From Legionellales bacterium (GTDB lineage: Bacteria > Pseudomonadota > Gammaproteobacteria > PIVX01), in assembly GCA_013215905.1 (NCBI GenBank), contig JABSQI010000085.1, forward strand, positions 1 through 6,981: a DNA stretch of 6,981 nt. The letters are read 5' to 3'. Below the pieces are notes generated by a model, which made no database searches, was not told the DNA's origin, and saw nothing but the letters and a program-made list of their open reading frames with translations. Shown piece after piece: positions 5,513 to 6,981 of the stretch; positions within the stretch are counted from its first letter, which is position 1; every line of letters begins with the position of its first letter. The position numbers were made by a program, and so were the translations under genes.

Positions 5513-6153
5513 ATGAATTTTTAGCTGATGTAGTTTTCATAGGTAGTGGTATTTATATTACTCTTGAGTTATTGTTTGGCGGACTTATTATTGGTTTAAT
5601 TTTAGGAGTCTTAGCTGCTGTTTTAAGATATAATGAAATTGGCGTTTTTTTTATTAATAGAGTGATTTCTATTTTAAGGGGAAGCCCTTTAATTTTGCAG
5701 CTTAGTTTTATTTATTTTTCTACTCCAGCTGTATTGGGGATTAAACTCAGCATTATATCTGCTGGAATAATTAGTTTTGGCTTGAATAGTTTTGCATATA
5801 TTGCTGAGATTCTACGTGCTGGTATAAACAGTGTCCCAAAAGGTCAATTTGAAGCTGCAAAGACGTTACGGATCCCAAACTACTATATGTGGAAAGATAT
5901 TATTCTACCACAGGTTTTTAGGAATGTTTTTCCTGCAATGGTTAATGAAATTATTTCTTTATTAAAAGAAACTGCGCTTATATCTACTATTGGCGGGATG
6001 GATATTATGAGGACTTCGCAGACTCTAGCAGCTCAACAATTTAGTTATTTTATACCTTTGTGCATAGCTGGTGGATATTACTATGGTTTAGTACTTTTTG
6101 TTGAATATTTAGGCAGAAAGATTGAAAGAAGGGCTTTCCATGTTGAAAATTAG
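5509..6153 (+). CDS. Amino-acid ABC transporter, permease (ArtM/ArtQ, HisMQ-GlnP type)
   Basis: This encodes 214 residues, the usual size for this family of inner-membrane subunits. It is very hydrophobic, with about five helices. Family landmarks are RGSPLILQL (57-65), AYIAEILRAGINSV (96-109) and LLKETALIS (151-159). The cytoplasmic EAA loop that docks on the ATPase runs from EAA (115-117) to LPQ (133-135). The loop is unusual: the conserved Gly, normally six residues after the Glu (EAAxxLG), is Arg121 here (EAAKTLRIP, codon CGG). The ATG overlaps the stop of the binding-protein gene by four bases (ATGA) and has no strong ribosome site of its own, so translation is probably coupled. Only one permease gene is present, so the channel should be a homodimer rather than the ArtQ-ArtM pair of E. 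coli. Symbol left blank for that reason. Confidence 0.93.
   Translation: MNEFLADVVFIGSGIYITLELLFGGLIIGLILGVLAAVLRYNEIGVFFINRVISILRGSPLILQLSFIYFSTPAVLGIKLSIISAGIISFGLNSFAYIAEILRAGINSVPKGQFEAAKTLRIPNYYMWKDIILPQVFRNVFPAMVNEIISLLKETALISTIGGMDIMRTSQTLAAQQFSYFIPLCIAGGYYYGLVLFVEYLGRKIERRAFHVEN
6127..6132 (+). promoter_or_regulatory. Ribosome binding site fixing the ATPase start
   Basis: AGAAGG lies 7 bases before the ATG at 6140, inside the end of the permease gene. It selects ATG 6140 over the in-frame TTG at 6122, which has no such site and would add only six residues that the family does not have. Confidence 0.8.
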
Positions 6154-6793
6154 TAATGTGTCTAAGAGGTATGGTGATAATCTTATTCTGGATGATATTA
6201 GCTTTGCTATTGATGAATCAAAAATTGTGGGGCTTGCTGGACCATCTGGAGGAGGAAAGTCCACTTTGCTAAGATGTATTCAGAACTTGGAAACTATAGA
6301 TACTGGTAGTATTGTTTGTGATGGCAGAATATGTTTTATGTTTCAAGATTTTCAATTATTTCCTCATATGACTGTATTAGATAATTTATTATATGCTCCT
6401 AAGCTAATAGAGCCGAATAAAAATCATGAGCAGTATGCTAAGAAAATATTAACAAATTTAGGAATTCTTAGTAAGTTGAATGCATACCCAAATCAGTTGT
6501 CTGGTGGGCAAAAACAAAGAGTAGCTTTGGCTAGAAGTTTGATGATTCATCCTGAGCTATTACTTTGTGATGAACCAACATCAGGTTTAGATGTTGCTAC
6601 TATTTTTGAAGTTGTTGGATTATTGCAATCTGTTAGGGAGCTTGGTGTCACTATGATGATAGCTTCACATGATTTAGATTTCTTAACAAGAATTACTGAT
6701 CAAATACTTTTGCTAAAAGATGGTAAAATATTAACAAGTATATATACCAAAACCACATCGGAGCCTATTAAGAAATTAAAAAAATATTATTAA
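6140..6793 (+). CDS. artP: Amino-acid ABC transporter, ATP-binding subunit (ArtP/GlnQ type), compact form
   Basis: This encodes 217 residues and powers import through the adjacent permease. All catalytic motifs are present: aromatic A-loop Tyr11, Walker A GPSGGGKST (34-42), Q-loop Gln69 in FMFQDFQLFPH, signature LSGGQ (120-124), Walker B LLLCDEP (140-146) with catalytic Glu145, D-loop SGLD (148-151) and switch His177. FQLFPHMTVLDN is typical of the polar amino-acid subfamily. The protein is about 25 residues shorter than typical ArtP/GlnQ (about 240). Much of the gap lies between Walker A and the Q-loop, where GSIVCDGRICFMFQ runs straight through a region that normally holds an extra strand and turn. 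No motif is lost, so it is probably functional. The start is ATG 6140. The gene overlaps the permease by 14 bases. It is the last gene of the operon, followed by a weak terminator candidate. Confidence 0.93.
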   Translation: MLKISNVSKRYGDNLILDDISFAIDESKIVGLAGPSGGGKSTLLRCIQNLETIDTGSIVCDGRICFMFQDFQLFPHMTVLDNLLYAPKLIEPNKNHEQYAKKILTNLGILSKLNAYPNQLSGGQKQRVALARSLMIHPELLLCDEPTSGLDVATIFEVVGLLQSVRELGVTMMIASHDLDFLTRITDQILLLKDGKILTSIYTKTTSEPIKKLKKYY

Positions 6794-6827
6794 ATTTCAA
6801 AGAATTATGTAATGAAATAATTTTTTT
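6794..6827 (+). terminator. Candidate weak terminator of the transporter operon
   Basis: ATTTC (6794-6798) pairs with GAAAT (6814-6818), and ATTA/TAAT (6804-6807/6810-6813) can close the inside of the hairpin with a one-sided bulge. Seven T follow after two A (6821-6827). The position, directly after the operon's last stop, and the T tract are right. The stem is almost pure A-T and would be weak. Confidence 0.35.
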
Positions 6828-6886
6828 GAGGCTGTCTGGTTTAGATGGATAGCAATGAATTTTATCTAGCGCATTTAGATTGTGGA

Positions 6887-6915
6887 TTGACAGATTGTAT
6901 AATTTGAGGTAAAAT
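6887..6915 (+). promoter_or_regulatory. Candidate promoter reading out of the right edge
   Basis: A perfect -35 TTGACA (6887-6892) is followed after 17 bases by TAAAAT (6910-6915, 5 of 6 matches). A perfect TATAAT also lies at 6898-6903 but is only 5 bases from the -35. Start would be near 6922. The only ATG frame after it (6924) is 13 codons long, so the gene served would start beyond 6981. Confidence 0.4.
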
Positions 6916-6981
6916 GTACACATAATGAATAGGCTTTTTAAACATTTTATAAATTCACGAATGTGACCATCATCGAGTTAT

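Larger units (their letters stand above)
6768..6977 (-). other. Unexplained minus-strand open frame at the right edge
   Basis: Between an in-frame TAA at 6978-6980 and a TAA at 6768-6770 the minus strand stays open for 69 codons, which is long for chance in DNA this AT-rich. The translation begins LDDGHIREFIKCLKSL and includes a run LDKIHCYPSKPDSL. It has no start codon near its beginning, only an internal ATG, and overlaps the end of the ATPase gene. It may be the decayed tail of a gene whose body lies right of the window, or chance. I recognise no family. Confidence 0.2.

Noticed and set aside
1..6981. CRISPR array, tRNA or rRNA genes
   Set aside because: I saw no regularly spaced direct repeats, no cloverleaf-like conserved arms and no rRNA-like stretch on either strand.

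Overview
The window is AT-rich (roughly 30% G+C by eye) and looks like part of the chromosome of a low-GC, host-associated proteobacterium. It mixes one tidy nutrient-uptake locus with orphan secreted proteins and decaying genes. ArgR divergent from an arginine-type ABC transporter resembles the arrangement I recall from Legionellales such as Legionella and Coxiella. The lysine-rich repeat protein at the left edge would suit an intracellular lifestyle. The taxonomic placement is inference, because no rRNA or marker gene is present.

Layout. 1-930 (+): 3' part of a lysine-rich helical protein of unknown function, with four spaced copies of a short I-x-x-hydrophobic-x-x-x-[FY]-[ES] motif. 978-1595 (-): a predicted secreted protein of unknown family. 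1596-1867: AT-rich spacer with a candidate -10 box. 1868-2538 (-): remnant of an IS91-family (Y2/HUH) transposase, truncated at its N terminus, with an in-frame stop and a frameshift. 2595-3288 (+): a complete single-gene unit (promoter, ribosome site, 173-aa secreted protein, strong terminator), again of unknown family. 3342-4181 (+): remnant of an OafA/YrhL-type acyltransferase with its SGNH domain, broken by deletions, frameshifts and stops. 4211-4666 (-): argR. 4748-6793 (+): three overlapping genes for an amino-acid ABC transporter, namely a lipoprotein binding protein, a single permease and an ATPase. 6794-6981: a weak terminator candidate, a possible promoter firing out of the right edge, and an unexplained minus-strand open frame.

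How it works together. The coherent system is the argR/art divergon. The lipoprotein would capture arginine or a related amino acid, a permease homodimer would form the channel and the ATPase would power it. ArgR would sense internal arginine and repress from the 81-bp shared control region. In that region two well-formed sigma-70 promoters overlap face to face, and a palindrome covers the transporter -10 box and predicted start point. The remaining genes show no functional link to it. The two secreted orphans and the left-edge repeat protein are the least explained parts of the window.
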